A stretch of DNA of 64,000 bases from Cronobacter condimenti 1330 (GCF_001277255.1 NZ_CP012264.1:3162001-3226000), one strand, 5' to 3'; positions 35,761 through 45,206 are shown, counted from the stretch's first letter. Numbers and translations are program-made. Notes: a model not told the origin generated them from the letters alone.

Positions 35761-37302
35761 ATGCCGATAACTTCTGATGCTCCACGACCGGAGGAATTTG
35801 CTGCGGTCGATCTCGGCTCTAACAGCTTCCATATGGTGATAGCCCGTGTGGTGGATGGCGCCATGCAAATCATTGGTCGCCTGAAGCAGCGCGTACATCT
35901 CGCCGATGGGCTTGATGAAAATAATATGCTGAGCGAAGAGGCCATGGAGCGCGGCCTCGCTTGTCTTTCCCTGTTTGCCGAGCGTTTGCAGGGCTTCGCC
36001 GCGGCCAACGTCTGTATTGTCGGCACGCATACGCTGCGCCAGGCGTCGAACGCGTCAGAGTTTTTAAAGCGCGCGGAAGACGTCATTCCCTACCCGATTG
36101 AAATTATCTCCGGCAACGAAGAAGCGCGTCTCATCTTTATGGGCGTGGAACACACCCAGCCAGAGCGTGGGCGCAAGCTGGTGATTGATATCGGTGGTGG
36201 CTCAACGGAGCTGGTGATTGGCGAAGATTTCGAGCCGCAACTGGTGGAAAGCCGTCGCATGGGCTGCGTCAGTTTTGGGCAGCATTTTTTCCCGAACGGG
36301 GAAATCACGCCGGATAACTTCCGTCGCGCACGCCTGGCTGCGGTACAAAAGCTCGAAAACCTCGCCTGGCAATACCGCCTTAAAGGCTGGACCGTCGCGC
36401 TGGGCGCGTCGGGCACCATTAAAGCCGCGCACGAAGTTCTGGTGGAGCTTGGCGAAAAAGACGGTTTTATCACGCCGGATCGCCTCGATATGTTGCGCGA
36501 CGAGGTGCTGAAGTTTGGCCATTTCTCCGCCCTCACCCTGCCGGGTCTGTCGGATGAACGTAAAGTGGTGTTTGTGCCGGGGCTCGCTATCCTCTGCGGC
36601 GTGTTTGACGCGCTGGCTATCCGCGAATTGCGCCTGTCAGACGGCGCGCTGCGCGAAGGTGTGTTGTATGAGATGGAAGGCCGTTTTCGCCATCAGGATA
36701 TTCGCATCCGTACCGCGCAAAGCCTGGCAAACCAGTATCATATCGACCGCGAACAGGCACACCGGGTGCTGGATACCACCATGCAGATGTATCAGCAGTG
36801 GGAGCAGCAAAACGCGAAGCTCACGAACCCGTCGCTGGCGGCATTACTGAAGTGGGCTGCGATGCTGCACGAGGTGGGGCTTGGTATTAATCACAGCGGC
36901 CTGCATCGCCATTCGTCCTACATTCTTCAGCACAGCGATCTGCCCGGCTTTAATCAGGAGCAGCAGATGATGATGGCGACGCTGGTGCGCTATCACCGCA
37001 AGGCGATTAAGCTCGACGAGCTGCCGCGCTTTACGCTGTATAAGAAAAAACAGTTTCTGCCGCTTATCCAGTTGTTGCGCCTCGGCGTGTTACTGAATAA
37101 TCAGCGACAGGCGACGACCACGCCGCCTACGCTGGTGCTACATACCGATGAGAACCACTGGACGCTGCGTTTCCCACACGACTGGTTCAGCCAGAATGCG
37201 CTGGTATTGCTTGATCTCGAACGCGAGCAGCAATACTGGGAAGGCGTCACCGGCTGGAAGCTGAACATTGAAGAAGAGGCGAGCCCGGAAGTGGCTGCCT
37301 GA
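35761..37302 (+). CDS. ppx: Exopolyphosphatase
   Basis: Releases phosphate from polyphosphate ends; 513 residues, equal to E. coli. Domain I/II of the acetate-kinase/Hsp70-like fold shows DLGSNSFHMVIAR near the N-terminus and the glycine-rich IDIGGGSTELVIG (about 140-153). An HD-like region follows about 310-500 with MLHEVGLGINHSG. It starts three bases after ppk without a clear ribosome site of its own, consistent with coupling. Confidence 0.97.
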   Translation: MPITSDAPRPEEFAAVDLGSNSFHMVIARVVDGAMQIIGRLKQRVHLADGLDENNMLSEEAMERGLACLSLFAERLQGFAAANVCIVGTHTLRQASNASEFLKRAEDVIPYPIEIISGNEEARLIFMGVEHTQPERGRKLVIDIGGGSTELVIGEDFEPQLVESRRMGCVSFGQHFFPNGEITPDNFRRARLAAVQKLENLAWQYRLKGWTVALGASGTIKAAHEVLVELGEKDGFITPDRLDMLRDEVLKFGHFSALTLPGLSDERKVVFVPGLAILCGVFDALAIRELRLSDGALREGVLYEMEGRFRHQDIRIRTAQSLANQYHIDREQAHRVLDTTMQMYQQWEQQNAKLTNPSLAALLKWAAMLHEVGLGINHSGLHRHSSYILQHSDLPGFNQEQQMMMATLVRYHRKAIKLDELPRFTLYKKKQFLPLIQLLRLGVLLNNQRQATTTPPTLVLHTDENHWTLRFPHDWFSQNALVLLDLEREQQYWEGVTGWKLNIEEEASPEVAA

Positions 37303-37304
37303 AA

Positions 37305-37337
37305 CGCAAAACGGTGAGCCTGGCTCACCGTTTTGCT
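37305..37337. terminator. Bidirectional terminator between ppx and pdeF
   Basis: Stem CAAAACGGTGAGCC / GGCTCACCGTTTTG with a minimal loop and T runs on both ends, in the gap between convergent genes. Confidence 0.9.
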
Positions 37338-37350
37338 TTATACAGCAACA

Positions 37351-39597
37351 TTATTGTGCGGCCATTACCGGTGGCGCGCCTGGCTCCACCAGCGACTCCA
37401 GCGGCTGCGGCTTACCAATCACATATCCCTGCAAATAGTCAATGCCGAGCGCGCACGCCACCTGTTTTATCTCCTCGCTTTCGACATATTCTGCCACCAC
37501 CTGCATGTTTTTCATGCGCGCCAGATGACACATCGATTCGACAATCTGATAATCCAGGCTGCTGGTAACGATATTGCGAATAAAGCTGCCATCGATTTTC
37601 AGAATATCGGCGTTAATATTTTTCAGCCGCGCATAGCTGGCATAACCCGTACCGAAATCGTCGATTGCGATGCGACACCCCATCGAGCGCAGCCTTGCGA
37701 GTGTCACCTGCGTCTGTTCCACATTGGTGAACGACTGGCTTTCCGTGATTTCAAAAATCAGTTGCCAGGGCTCGACGTGATAACGCGCCAGCAGGCGTTG
37801 TACTTCCCCCGGAAAGGGCACGCGGCACACCGTGGCGGGCGTCAGATTGATAGAAAAGCGGCTCGCGGGCAGTTGCTCGCGCCGGGCGTCCATAAATTGC
37901 AGCGTACTTTCCAGCACCATCAGGTCGATGCGTGACGACAGCCCAAACTCATGCGCTACCGGCAGGAAATTTTCCGGCGCGATAAGCTCGCCGTCATCGC
38001 CCCGCATACGCAGCAGAATCTCGTAATAGCTGTCGCCGCGCATGCCTTCGATGCGCTGCGCCATCAGCCGGAAATGGTGGTTGTCGAGCGCCTGCTGAAG
38101 GCGATTAAGCATATCGACTTTAAGCTTCACGGCTTTTTGTACGTGGTTTGCGCCACGGCACTGCAGGCTTTCGGGCTGATTAGTCGCAAGCGACAGATCC
38201 GCCATCGTGCTCATTTCCCCAAGCAACAAATGCAGGTGAGTTACCGGGGCGCGTACAAAGCTGTAGCTGATGCCAACCTGCGGCTGCAGAGGCATGCCGT
38301 CCCACATAAAGCGGAACTGGCGCACGCGTTTATCGAGCGCGTCAATGCGCTCCAGATACGATTCGGTGTGGATACGCAGCACAATATCGTGCCCCGAGAG
38401 TTGATAGGCAAGCTCGTCTGGCAGCAGGCTCTGACGCAGCCATGCCGCCATCTGCTGCTTATAGAGAATGCGCAGCATGACGCCGTAATTACGCCCTAAA
38501 AGCTCAAGCTCGGGAATGCGCATAAAACAGAGTACTGACCACGGCGCTTTACCGAGATCGCGATTCAGCGCCCGCAAATTCGGCATATGGCTGAGTGGGT
38601 CGATAAGGGCAAGACGGCGGCCACGCAGGTGCATCGCGCGCTGGCGTGTCGCTGTGAGCGCCATAAAAACGATTACCAGTGAAAACACCCCGTAACTGGA
38701 GGTGTTAATCACCATCTGGGTTTCGTAACCAGGCACTGACGGGAAGTAGAGATAGTAGTAATGGCACAGCAACGCCAGCACCGGCGTCCAGGCGGTCGTG
38801 ATAAAGAAATAACCGAAACGCATCGCGCCCCACAACATCACGGGTAAAAGCAGTGACAGCGTGTACGTGGTGCTGAATAACGAACTGCTGTTCTCCTTCG
38901 GCTGTACCAGACAACCAAGCAGAAACAGAATAATGCCTGTCCAGATGATGACTTCCGCTGTGCTGACTTTCTTATCGCACTGGGCCCGCGCCTGGGAGAG
39001 GAAATTTTGCAGGTAGCGGGGATGGCGAAGCACACGGATAACGAGATAAAAAAATGGCGTACCTGTCAGGCACCCAACCAGCACGGCCTGATAGCTAATT
39101 AGCGTCAGAACGGTAAACGGATTATCGCCGGTAAGGGAGGTTGGGCGTTCATAAAGGCCGAGAAAAGCGGCTATCTGATAAAAGAGAATGAAAACGGTGG
39201 CATTGAAAAAGACCAGCCAGAACATCCGCTGCGCGCCGCTTCGCGTATGCCACCAGGAGACGGCATGATGGCCTGGCGCAAAGATGCGGTAGCCCGCCCA
39301 GCTGAGCGCCGTCGCTACCAGAAAGTTCATTAACGTCACGCAGAGATCAAGCGCGCCCACATGGCGGTGATAATAGAGAAGGACGCTCATGGCGATGCCG
39401 GGTAGCGCGCAGCGACCATAAATCATCATGAATGCGCTAAACAGCGACAGCGGCAGGTAATAAAGCACCACGAGCCCGCCATCAAGATGCGCATAGGTAT
39501 TTCCGGCACGGGCTATGGGCAATAACAGCAGCGGCAAAACCAGCGGCAATGCCCACCACTTGTCTTTATTTTTTTTGAGTGTTTCAACCAATAACAT
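37351..39597 (-). CDS. pdeF: Cyclic-di-GMP phosphodiesterase PdeF (MASE1-GGDEF-like-EAL)
   Basis: Membrane protein of 748 residues (E. coli 747). About eight membrane segments (MASE1) fill the first ~310 residues, followed by a degenerate GGDEF domain (DPLSHMPNLRALNRDL, no GGDEF signature) and a C-terminal EAL domain. In the EAL domain the signature reads EIL (YEILLRM), and catalytic features NLTPATVC, FEITES and IAIDDFGTGYASYARL are kept. The E. coli protein is known as an anaerobic phosphodiesterase activated by FNR; a perfect FNR site lies 137 bases upstream (39734-39747). Confidence 0.95.
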   Translation of the reverse strand: MLLVETLKKNKDKWWALPLVLPLLLLPIARAGNTYAHLDGGLVVLYYLPLSLFSAFMMIYGRCALPGIAMSVLLYYHRHVGALDLCVTLMNFLVATALSWAGYRIFAPGHHAVSWWHTRSGAQRMFWLVFFNATVFILFYQIAAFLGLYERPTSLTGDNPFTVLTLISYQAVLVGCLTGTPFFYLVIRVLRHPRYLQNFLSQARAQCDKKVSTAEVIIWTGIILFLLGCLVQPKENSSSLFSTTYTLSLLLPVMLWGAMRFGYFFITTAWTPVLALLCHYYYLYFPSVPGYETQMVINTSSYGVFSLVIVFMALTATRQRAMHLRGRRLALIDPLSHMPNLRALNRDLGKAPWSVLCFMRIPELELLGRNYGVMLRILYKQQMAAWLRQSLLPDELAYQLSGHDIVLRIHTESYLERIDALDKRVRQFRFMWDGMPLQPQVGISYSFVRAPVTHLHLLLGEMSTMADLSLATNQPESLQCRGANHVQKAVKLKVDMLNRLQQALDNHHFRLMAQRIEGMRGDSYYEILLRMRGDDGELIAPENFLPVAHEFGLSSRIDLMVLESTLQFMDARREQLPASRFSINLTPATVCRVPFPGEVQRLLARYHVEPWQLIFEITESQSFTNVEQTQVTLARLRSMGCRIAIDDFGTGYASYARLKNINADILKIDGSFIRNIVTSSLDYQIVESMCHLARMKNMQVVAEYVESEEIKQVACALGIDYLQGYVIGKPQPLESLVEPGAPPVMAAQ

Positions 39598-39953
39598 AGA
39601 TGCTCGATACCAAACCCCACGTTCCCGGGCAAGAATTGCAGGCAGGCATCCGACCTGGCTGTTAATAACCGCGTAAAGCTGGAGGCAGACGCGGCGCGGT
39701 TAGCCGATTTTAGTCACAGGAAACCGCTTTCCATTGATATACATCAAGTTATACGCCCACACCAGATGAGCACAGGCAGTTGCAGAAAAAGACGCGGATC
39801 ACATTATTCATCAACTGCTTAAATCTATTGATAAAAAGCATATTTGGCAGATCTGTACGCAATTTTACATGATGAATAATTGACCTCTTCGGCTCGCTGT
39901 GCCTTAATATTTGCGTCGCCCGCAGATGACGGGTAAACCTGAAGGGTAAAGGC
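39598..39953. other. 356-base divergent spacer between pdeF and yfgG
   Basis: No coding sequence is visible. It holds the FNR site at 39734-39747 and presumably the promoters for pdeF (leftward) and yfgG (rightward). AT-rich sequence at about 39770-39910 could hold -10/-35 elements but I cannot assign them. Confidence 0.6.
39734..39747. promoter_or_regulatory. FNR binding site between pdeF and yfgG
   Basis: TTGATATACATCAA is a perfect match to the FNR consensus TTGATNNNNATCAA. Its centre is about 143 bases upstream of the pdeF start. FNR-dependent anaerobic expression of yfgF/pdeF is established in E. coli, supporting function here. Confidence 0.85.
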
Positions 39954-40154
39954 GTGTCACAGGCCACCAGCATACGAAGACGGCATCGATTTAACAGTCG
40001 AATGACCCGCATTGTACTGCTTATTAGTTTTCTTTTCTTCTTTGGTCGCTTTATCTACTCTGCCGTCGGCGCATGGTATCACCACCAGGATAAAGTCCAG
40101 GCCCAGCAAATCAGCATGACTCTCGATTCCTCTTCGCAGCAACAGCCGCGCTAG
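39954..40154 (+). CDS. yfgG: Small membrane protein YfgG (GTG start)
   Basis: 66-residue protein with a basic N-terminus (SIRRRHRFNSRMTR), one membrane segment (IVLLISFLFFFGRFIYSAVGAW, about 20-41) and a polar tail. It is colinear with E. coli YfgG (63 residues), whose member has been linked to metal tolerance; the mechanism is not clear. The GTG at 39954 gives MSQATS as in E. coli and has AAGGG upstream. E. coli yfgH and yfgI, which follow there, are missing here. Confidence 0.9.
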   Translation: MSQATSIRRRHRFNSRMTRIVLLISFLFFFGRFIYSAVGAWYHHQDKVQAQQISMTLDSSSQQQPR

Positions 40155-40650
40155 TGTCTTAAGCCCCCTTGCGACGCCATACAAAAACGCCTGCAATCCA
40201 GATGACGGGCGTTTTCGTGTAAGCCTTCGCCTTTAAGCGGGCAGGCTATTCTCACTCGTTTCTCGTTTCTCGTTAATTGCTAAATCCTTCAGGCCATGCA
40301 CTGACGGGCCAGCACGTCACACACTCCCAAATAGCCAGACGAACCGAATACGTCTTCTCCCAACGGCATCTGCTGACCAGGAATTTGGACGGGGCCAACG
40401 TCATGGTCTACAACTTACCGATGATTATTTACCTTGCGCCCTGGAGGTATCGGGACGCTGTCCGCCCTCACAGGTGTCGTGCGCTAACGCCTGCGAGTTA
40501 TCCTCCTTCCCCGTCTGGCAAGGCACGCCATATCTGCGAGAGATAATGAGCAGCCGCGGCAAGTTATTCATTCAGGCTAACGATTGCCATGGCCAACGGG
40601 AGTAGGCTTTCGTCCACGACGCCTGTCCATACCTACGTACAAGGAATGAA
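40155..40650. other. 496-base region without an intact gene, probable decayed coding sequence
   Basis: Open stretches exist on both strands but none has a believable start, length and composition. On the minus strand a run ending at 40289 reads, across one stop, GPVQIPGQQMPLGEDVFG and then SSGYLGVCDVLARQCMA. On the plus strand 40277-40546 stays open for 89 codons with an arginine-rich, shadow-like composition. This suggests the remains of a gene whose direction I cannot fix. A short tandem TCGTTTC TCGTTTC TCGTT lies at about 40257-40273. Confidence 0.4.
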
Positions 40651-41808
40651 ATGATGACCAACCCTGTCGAGTCCTTTCCTGTTCATATTCCCCAGGCGCA
40701 GCTTGATGACCTGGCTCAGCGTCTGGCGCAAACCCGGTGGCCAGACCCGGAAACCGTATGCGACAGCAGCCAGGGGCCACAGCTGGCGCGTGTTCGCGCT
40801 CTGGTTGAGCACTGGCAAAACGCGTATGACTGGCGCGCCACGGAAACCCAACTCAACCAGTGGAACAGCAGCCGAACCGAGATTGACGGCCTCGGCATTC
40901 ACTTCCTGCATATTCGCTCTCCCCATCCTGACGCGCTGCCCTTACTGATGACCCATGGCTGGCCAGGTTCCCTGCTTGAATTCAGAGAGATGATCGGACC
41001 GCTTACCGACCCTACCGCACATGGCGGGAACGCCTGCGATGCGTTTCATTTGGTTATCCCGGCGCTACCGGGTTTTGGTTTTAGTGATAAACCCACGTCG
41101 CCGGGATGGGGCGTAGAGAAAACCGCCAGCGCATGGGTGCAACTTATGGAACGTTTAGGGTATGGCCAGCGCTGGGCTGCCCAGGGCGGCGACTGGGGGT
41201 CGGCCGTGACCACGGCGCTGGGGCATATGCGCCCGTCAGGCCTTATCGGCATTCACCTGAACATGGTGATGTACCAGCCGAGCGAAGATGAAATCGCCCA
41301 GGCCACGCCTGAAGAGCAGCGCATGCTGGCTGATGCCCAGCGCTACATTCAGGAGCTTTCGGGCTATATGAAAGTGCAAAGCACCCGTCCGCAGTCGGTA
41401 GGTTTTGCCCTGGCAGACTCTCCCGTTGGCCTGGCGGCATGGATATATGCGCTGTTTCAGGACGCCACCGAAAGCAGCGGAGAGCCTGAACGCGTTATCG
41501 ATATTAACGCCCTGATCGATGACATCATGATGTACTGGTTGCCGAATGCCGGCCCAAGTTCGATCCGCTTCTACTGGGAAGGGATAGGCAAAACGCAAAA
41601 ATCAGGCCCCACCACCGCCGTGCCTGTCCCTGCGGGCGTAAGCATGTTTCCTGGCGAGTTGCTGCGCCTCTCACGGCGCTGGGCGCAGGCACGCTTCGCC
41701 GACCTGCGATTCTTCGCCGAAGCCGAACACGGCGGGCACTTCGCCGCCATGGAAAACCCGGCGGTCCTCACCGACCATGTGCGTGAGACTTTCCGTTCGC
41801 TGCGTTGA
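40651..41808 (+). CDS. Epoxide hydrolase (EHN-type alpha/beta hydrolase)
   Basis: Alpha/beta hydrolase of 385 residues with an N-terminal EHN domain (about 5-110), as in microsomal-type epoxide hydrolases. Such enzymes open epoxides to diols through an ester on aspartate. The oxyanion motif HGWPGS is at 102-107, the nucleophile Asp181 in QGGDWGSA, and the base histidine about 363 in EHGGHFAAMENP. CAP-domain tyrosines (MYQPS, GYMK) are plausible acid residues. The start ATG 40651 follows AAGGAATGA. E. coli has yfgH/yfgI at this place, so this is accessory. Substrate unknown. Confidence 0.9.
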   Translation: MMTNPVESFPVHIPQAQLDDLAQRLAQTRWPDPETVCDSSQGPQLARVRALVEHWQNAYDWRATETQLNQWNSSRTEIDGLGIHFLHIRSPHPDALPLLMTHGWPGSLLEFREMIGPLTDPTAHGGNACDAFHLVIPALPGFGFSDKPTSPGWGVEKTASAWVQLMERLGYGQRWAAQGGDWGSAVTTALGHMRPSGLIGIHLNMVMYQPSEDEIAQATPEEQRMLADAQRYIQELSGYMKVQSTRPQSVGFALADSPVGLAAWIYALFQDATESSGEPERVIDINALIDDIMMYWLPNAGPSSIRFYWEGIGKTQKSGPTTAVPVPAGVSMFPGELLRLSRRWAQARFADLRFFAEAEHGGHFAAMENPAVLTDHVRETFRSLR

Positions 41809-41940
41809 TACTGTCGCCTGCCTGGCGCGGCGGCGGGGTTGAGCTAAAAGTTGGCTAACGAGATGCAGATGTGAAGAAGAATGAGGTTGTAGATTCAGGG
41901 TAAGGCGCCAGCTGTCACTTTCTCAGCCTGGCTAAATGTT

Positions 41941-41983
41941 ATCGGGACCCTGTCAGCATAAACCCACCTGACAGGGTCCCGAT
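41941..41983. repeat. Perfect 16-base inverted repeat downstream of the epoxide hydrolase
   Basis: ATCGGGACCCTGTCAG and its exact complement CTGACAGGGTCCCGAT are separated by 11 bases. It lies in the 287-base gap between the epoxide hydrolase and guaA, which are convergent. No T run follows on either strand, so it could be a Rho-independent-like stem lacking the tail, a mobile-element scar or a protein site. Confidence 0.8.
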
Positions 41984-42095
41984 GTACTTTCTGGTGATAT
42001 CCGCACGGCGCACCATGACCCATGCCATGGATGACGCCGCACAAATCACGGCCTGTTCTTACTGATATCCTAACAACAGACCGCGGGGGCCAGAT

Positions 42096-43673
42096 TTATT
42101 CCCATTCAATCGTGGCTGGCGGCTTGCCGCTGATGTCGTAAACGACACGGGAGATGCCGTTAACTTCATTGATGATACGATTAGAGACGCGGCCCAGGAA
42201 ATCGTAGGGCAGATGCGCCCAGTGAGCGGTCATGAAGTCTATTGTCTCCACCGCGCGCAGAGAGACGACCCAGTCATATTTACGGCCATCGCCCATTACG
42301 CCGACGGAGCGCACCGGCAGGAAGACGGTGAAAGCCTGGCTGACTTTGTCGTAGAGATCGGCACGACGCAGTTCTTCAATAAAGATGGCGTCAGCGCGGC
42401 GCAGCAGGTCGCAGTACTCTTTCTTGACTTCGCCCAGTACGCGAACACCGAGGCCCGGCCCCGGGAACGGGTGGCGGTACAGCATGTCGTACGGCAGACC
42501 GAGTTCCAGACCAATTTTACGCACTTCGTCTTTGAACAGCTCTTTCAGCGGCTCGACGAGGCCCATCTTCATCTCTTTTGGCAGGCCGCCCACGTTGTGG
42601 TGAGATTTGATCACGTGCGCTTTGCCGGTGGCAGAAGCGGCGGATTCAATCACGTCCGGATAAATGGTGCCCTGCGCGAGCCACTTCACGTCTTCAAGCT
42701 TCAGCGCTTCTTCGTCGAACACTTCCACGAACACACGGCCAATGATCTTACGTTTGGCTTCCGGATCGTTTTCGCCCGCCAGCGCATCCAGGAAACGTGC
42801 TTCCGCCGGGACGTGGACGATGTTAAGGCCGAAGTGGTCACCGAACATGTCCAGCACCTGTTCAGCTTCGTTCAGGCGCAGCAGGCCGTTATCCACGAAC
42901 ACACAGGTCAGACGATCGCCAATCGCGCGGTGCAGCAGCATGGCGGTGACAGAAGAATCCACACCACCGGAAAGGCCCAGAATCACGCGGTCGTGGCCCA
43001 CCTGCTGGCGAATACGCTCAACGGCGTCGTCGATGATTTTCGCTGGCGTCCAGAGTGCTTCACATTCACAGATGTCGCGCACAAAGCGCTCCAGCATACG
43101 CAAGCCCTGACGGGTATGCGTCACTTCCGGGTGGAACTGCACGCCGTAGAAGCGTTTTTCTTCGTTAGCCATAATGGCGAACGGGCAGGTTTCAGTGCTG
43201 GCGACGGTCACGAAATCAGACGGGATGGCCGTCACTTTGTCGCCGTGGCTCATCCACACATCCAGCAGCGGATTGCCATCAGCGCTCAGCGCGTCTTCAA
43301 TGCCGCGCACCAGGGCGCTGTCGGTTTTCACTTCCACCTGCGCATAGCCGAATTCACGCTCGTTAGAGCCTTCCACATGGCCGCCCAGTTGCATCGCCAT
43401 GGTCTGCATGCCGTAGCACACGCCCAGCACCGGTACACCCGCGTTAAACACATATTCCGGCGCGCGCGGGCTGTTTTCTTCGGTGGTGCTTTCCGGGCCG
43501 CCAGAAAGAATAATCCCGTTCGGGTTGAAGCCGCGGATCTGCTCTTCTGTCACGTCCCACGCCCACAGTTCGCAGTAAACGCCCAGTTCGCGCACACGGC
43601 GCGCTACCAGTTGGGTGTACTGCGAGCCGAAGTCGAGGATAAGGATACGATGCTTATGAATGTTGTCCGTCAT
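42096..43673 (-). CDS. guaA: GMP synthase (glutamine-hydrolysing)
   Basis: Converts XMP to GMP using glutamine and ATP; 525 residues, equal to E. coli. The class I amidotransferase domain has Cys86 in VLGVCYGMQ and the His/Glu pair in GVQFHPEVTHT. The synthetase domain has the P-loop GLSGGVDSSV (about 232-241) and the dimerisation C-terminus ends PPATIEWE. It follows guaB after 66 bases in the guaBA operon, with a hairpin in between. Confidence 0.98.
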   Translation of the reverse strand: MTDNIHKHRILILDFGSQYTQLVARRVRELGVYCELWAWDVTEEQIRGFNPNGIILSGGPESTTEENSPRAPEYVFNAGVPVLGVCYGMQTMAMQLGGHVEGSNEREFGYAQVEVKTDSALVRGIEDALSADGNPLLDVWMSHGDKVTAIPSDFVTVASTETCPFAIMANEEKRFYGVQFHPEVTHTRQGLRMLERFVRDICECEALWTPAKIIDDAVERIRQQVGHDRVILGLSGGVDSSVTAMLLHRAIGDRLTCVFVDNGLLRLNEAEQVLDMFGDHFGLNIVHVPAEARFLDALAGENDPEAKRKIIGRVFVEVFDEEALKLEDVKWLAQGTIYPDVIESAASATGKAHVIKSHHNVGGLPKEMKMGLVEPLKELFKDEVRKIGLELGLPYDMLYRHPFPGPGLGVRVLGEVKKEYCDLLRRADAIFIEELRRADLYDKVSQAFTVFLPVRSVGVMGDGRKYDWVVSLRAVETIDFMTAHWAHLPYDFLGRVSNRIINEVNGISRVVYDISGKPPATIEWE

Positions 43674-43710
43674 TAACGCTTTTTCCAGAAAGTAGCTGAC
43701 AAAAAGTAAA

Positions 43711-43738
43711 CGCCCGACGTTAACGCCGGGCGAGGAAA
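43711..43738 (-). terminator. Hairpin between guaB and guaA
   Basis: Stem CGCCCGGCGTT / AACGTCGGGCG on the minus strand follows the guaB stop by a few bases; the following sequence is TTTACTTTTT. It resembles a leaky terminator or processing site inside the guaBA operon. Confidence 0.6.
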
Positions 43739-43739
43739 A

Positions 43740-45206
43740 TTAAGAACCCATCCGGTAATTCGGAGACTCTTTGGTGATGGTCACATCGTGAACGTGGCTT
43801 TCCTGGATACCCGCGCCGCTGATACGCACGAATTCCGCTTTAGTACGCAGTTCATCAATCGTGCCGCACCCGGTCAGCCCCATGCAGGAGCGCAGGCCGC
43901 CCATCTGCTGGTGGATAATCTCTTTCAGACGGCCTTTATACGCAACACGGCCTTCAATGCCTTCCGGCACCAGCTTGTCAGCGGCGTTGTCGGTCTGGAA
44001 GTAACGGTCGGATGAGCCTTTAGACATCGCGCCGAGTGAGCCCATACCGCGGTAAGATTTGTAAGAACGGCCCTGGTAGAGCTCGATTTCGCCCGGAGAT
44101 TCTTCGGTACCGGCGAGCATGGAGCCCACCATTACCACGCTTGCGCCTGCCGCGATGGCTTTTGCAATATCGCCAGAGAAACGGATGCCGCCATCAGCGA
44201 TAACCGGAATGCCAGTGCCTTCCAGCGCTTCAACCGCGTCGGCCACCGCAGTTATCTGTGGAACGCCTACGCCGGTGACGATACGGGTCGTACAAATAGA
44301 GCCCGGGCCGATACCGACTTTCACCGCGCTTACGCCCGCTTCCGCCAGCGCTTTCGCACCTGCGGCGGTCGCAACGTTGCCGCCGATAATTTGCAGATCC
44401 GGGTATTTCGCGCGGGTTTCACGAATACGCTGCAGCACGCCTTCGGAATGGCCGTGGGAAGAGTCAATAAGCAGCACGTCAACGCCTGCCGCCACCAGCG
44501 CATCGATACGCTCTTCGTTACCCGCGCCCGCGCCAACTGCAGCGCCAACGCGCAGACGGCCCTGCTCATCTTTACAGGAATTCGGCTTACGTTCGGCTTT
44601 CTGGAAATCTTTAACGGTGATCATGCCGCGCAGATGGAAGCTCTCATCGACCACCAGCGCTTTCTCAACGCGTTTTTCGTGCATTTTTGTCAGAACGACA
44701 TCGCGGGATTCGCCTTCGCGTACGGTGACCAGACGCGCTTTTGGCGTCATGTAAACGCTCACCGGCTGGCTCAGGTCAGTCACAAAGCGCACATCGCGCC
44801 CGGTGATGATACCGACCAGCTCGTAGTCTTCGGTCACAACCGGATAGCCTGCGAAACCGTTGCGCTCGGTCAGCTCTTTCACTTCGCGAAGCGTCGTGGT
44901 CGGCAGGACAGTTTGCGGGTCGGTCACTACGCCGGATTCATGTTTTTTCACGCGCTTGACTTCTTCTGCCTGGCGCTCGATAGACATGTTTTTGTGGATA
45001 AAGCCGATGCCACCTTCCTGCGCCAGGGCAATCGCCAGACGCGCTTCGGTTACGGTGTCCATGGCCGCTGAAAGCATTGGAATGTTCAGGCGAATGGTTT
45101 TGGTCAGCTGAGTGCTGAGATCCGCGGTATTCGGCAGAACGGTAGAGTGAGCGGGAACGAGGAGGACGTCGTCAAACGTCAGTGCTTCTTTAGCGATACG
45201 TAGCAT
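43740..45206 (-). CDS. guaB: Inosine-5'-monophosphate dehydrogenase
   Basis: NAD-dependent conversion of IMP to XMP, the branch to GMP; 488 residues as in E. coli. Two CBS domains lie at about 93-205, and the catalytic cysteine is in GIGPGSICTTRIVTG (about 305). The ATG at 45206 gives MLRIAKEALTFDDVLLVPAHS; upstream codons have no similarity. It is divergent from xseA, with a PurR-like site in the 170-base spacer. Confidence 0.98.
   Translation of the reverse strand: MLRIAKEALTFDDVLLVPAHSTVLPNTADLSTQLTKTIRLNIPMLSAAMDTVTEARLAIALAQEGGIGFIHKNMSIERQAEEVKRVKKHESGVVTDPQTVLPTTTLREVKELTERNGFAGYPVVTEDYELVGIITGRDVRFVTDLSQPVSVYMTPKARLVTVREGESRDVVLTKMHEKRVEKALVVDESFHLRGMITVKDFQKAERKPNSCKDEQGRLRVGAAVGAGAGNEERIDALVAAGVDVLLIDSSHGHSEGVLQRIRETRAKYPDLQIIGGNVATAAGAKALAEAGVSAVKVGIGPGSICTTRIVTGVGVPQITAVADAVEALEGTGIPVIADGGIRFSGDIAKAIAAGASVVMVGSMLAGTEESPGEIELYQGRSYKSYRGMGSLGAMSKGSSDRYFQTDNAADKLVPEGIEGRVAYKGRLKEIIHQQMGGLRSCMGLTGCGTIDELRTKAEFVRISGAGIQESHVHDVTITKESPNYRMGS

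Noticed and set aside
41980..42066. A 27-codon plus-strand frame (starting MYFLVIS) beside the inverted repeat
   Set aside because: No ribosome site and no similarity; the ATG lies in the arm of the hairpin, so translation is unlikely.
42213..43676. A 487-codon open frame antisense to guaA
   Set aside because: Same reasons: exact mirror of guaA with shadow-like composition; guaA is certain.
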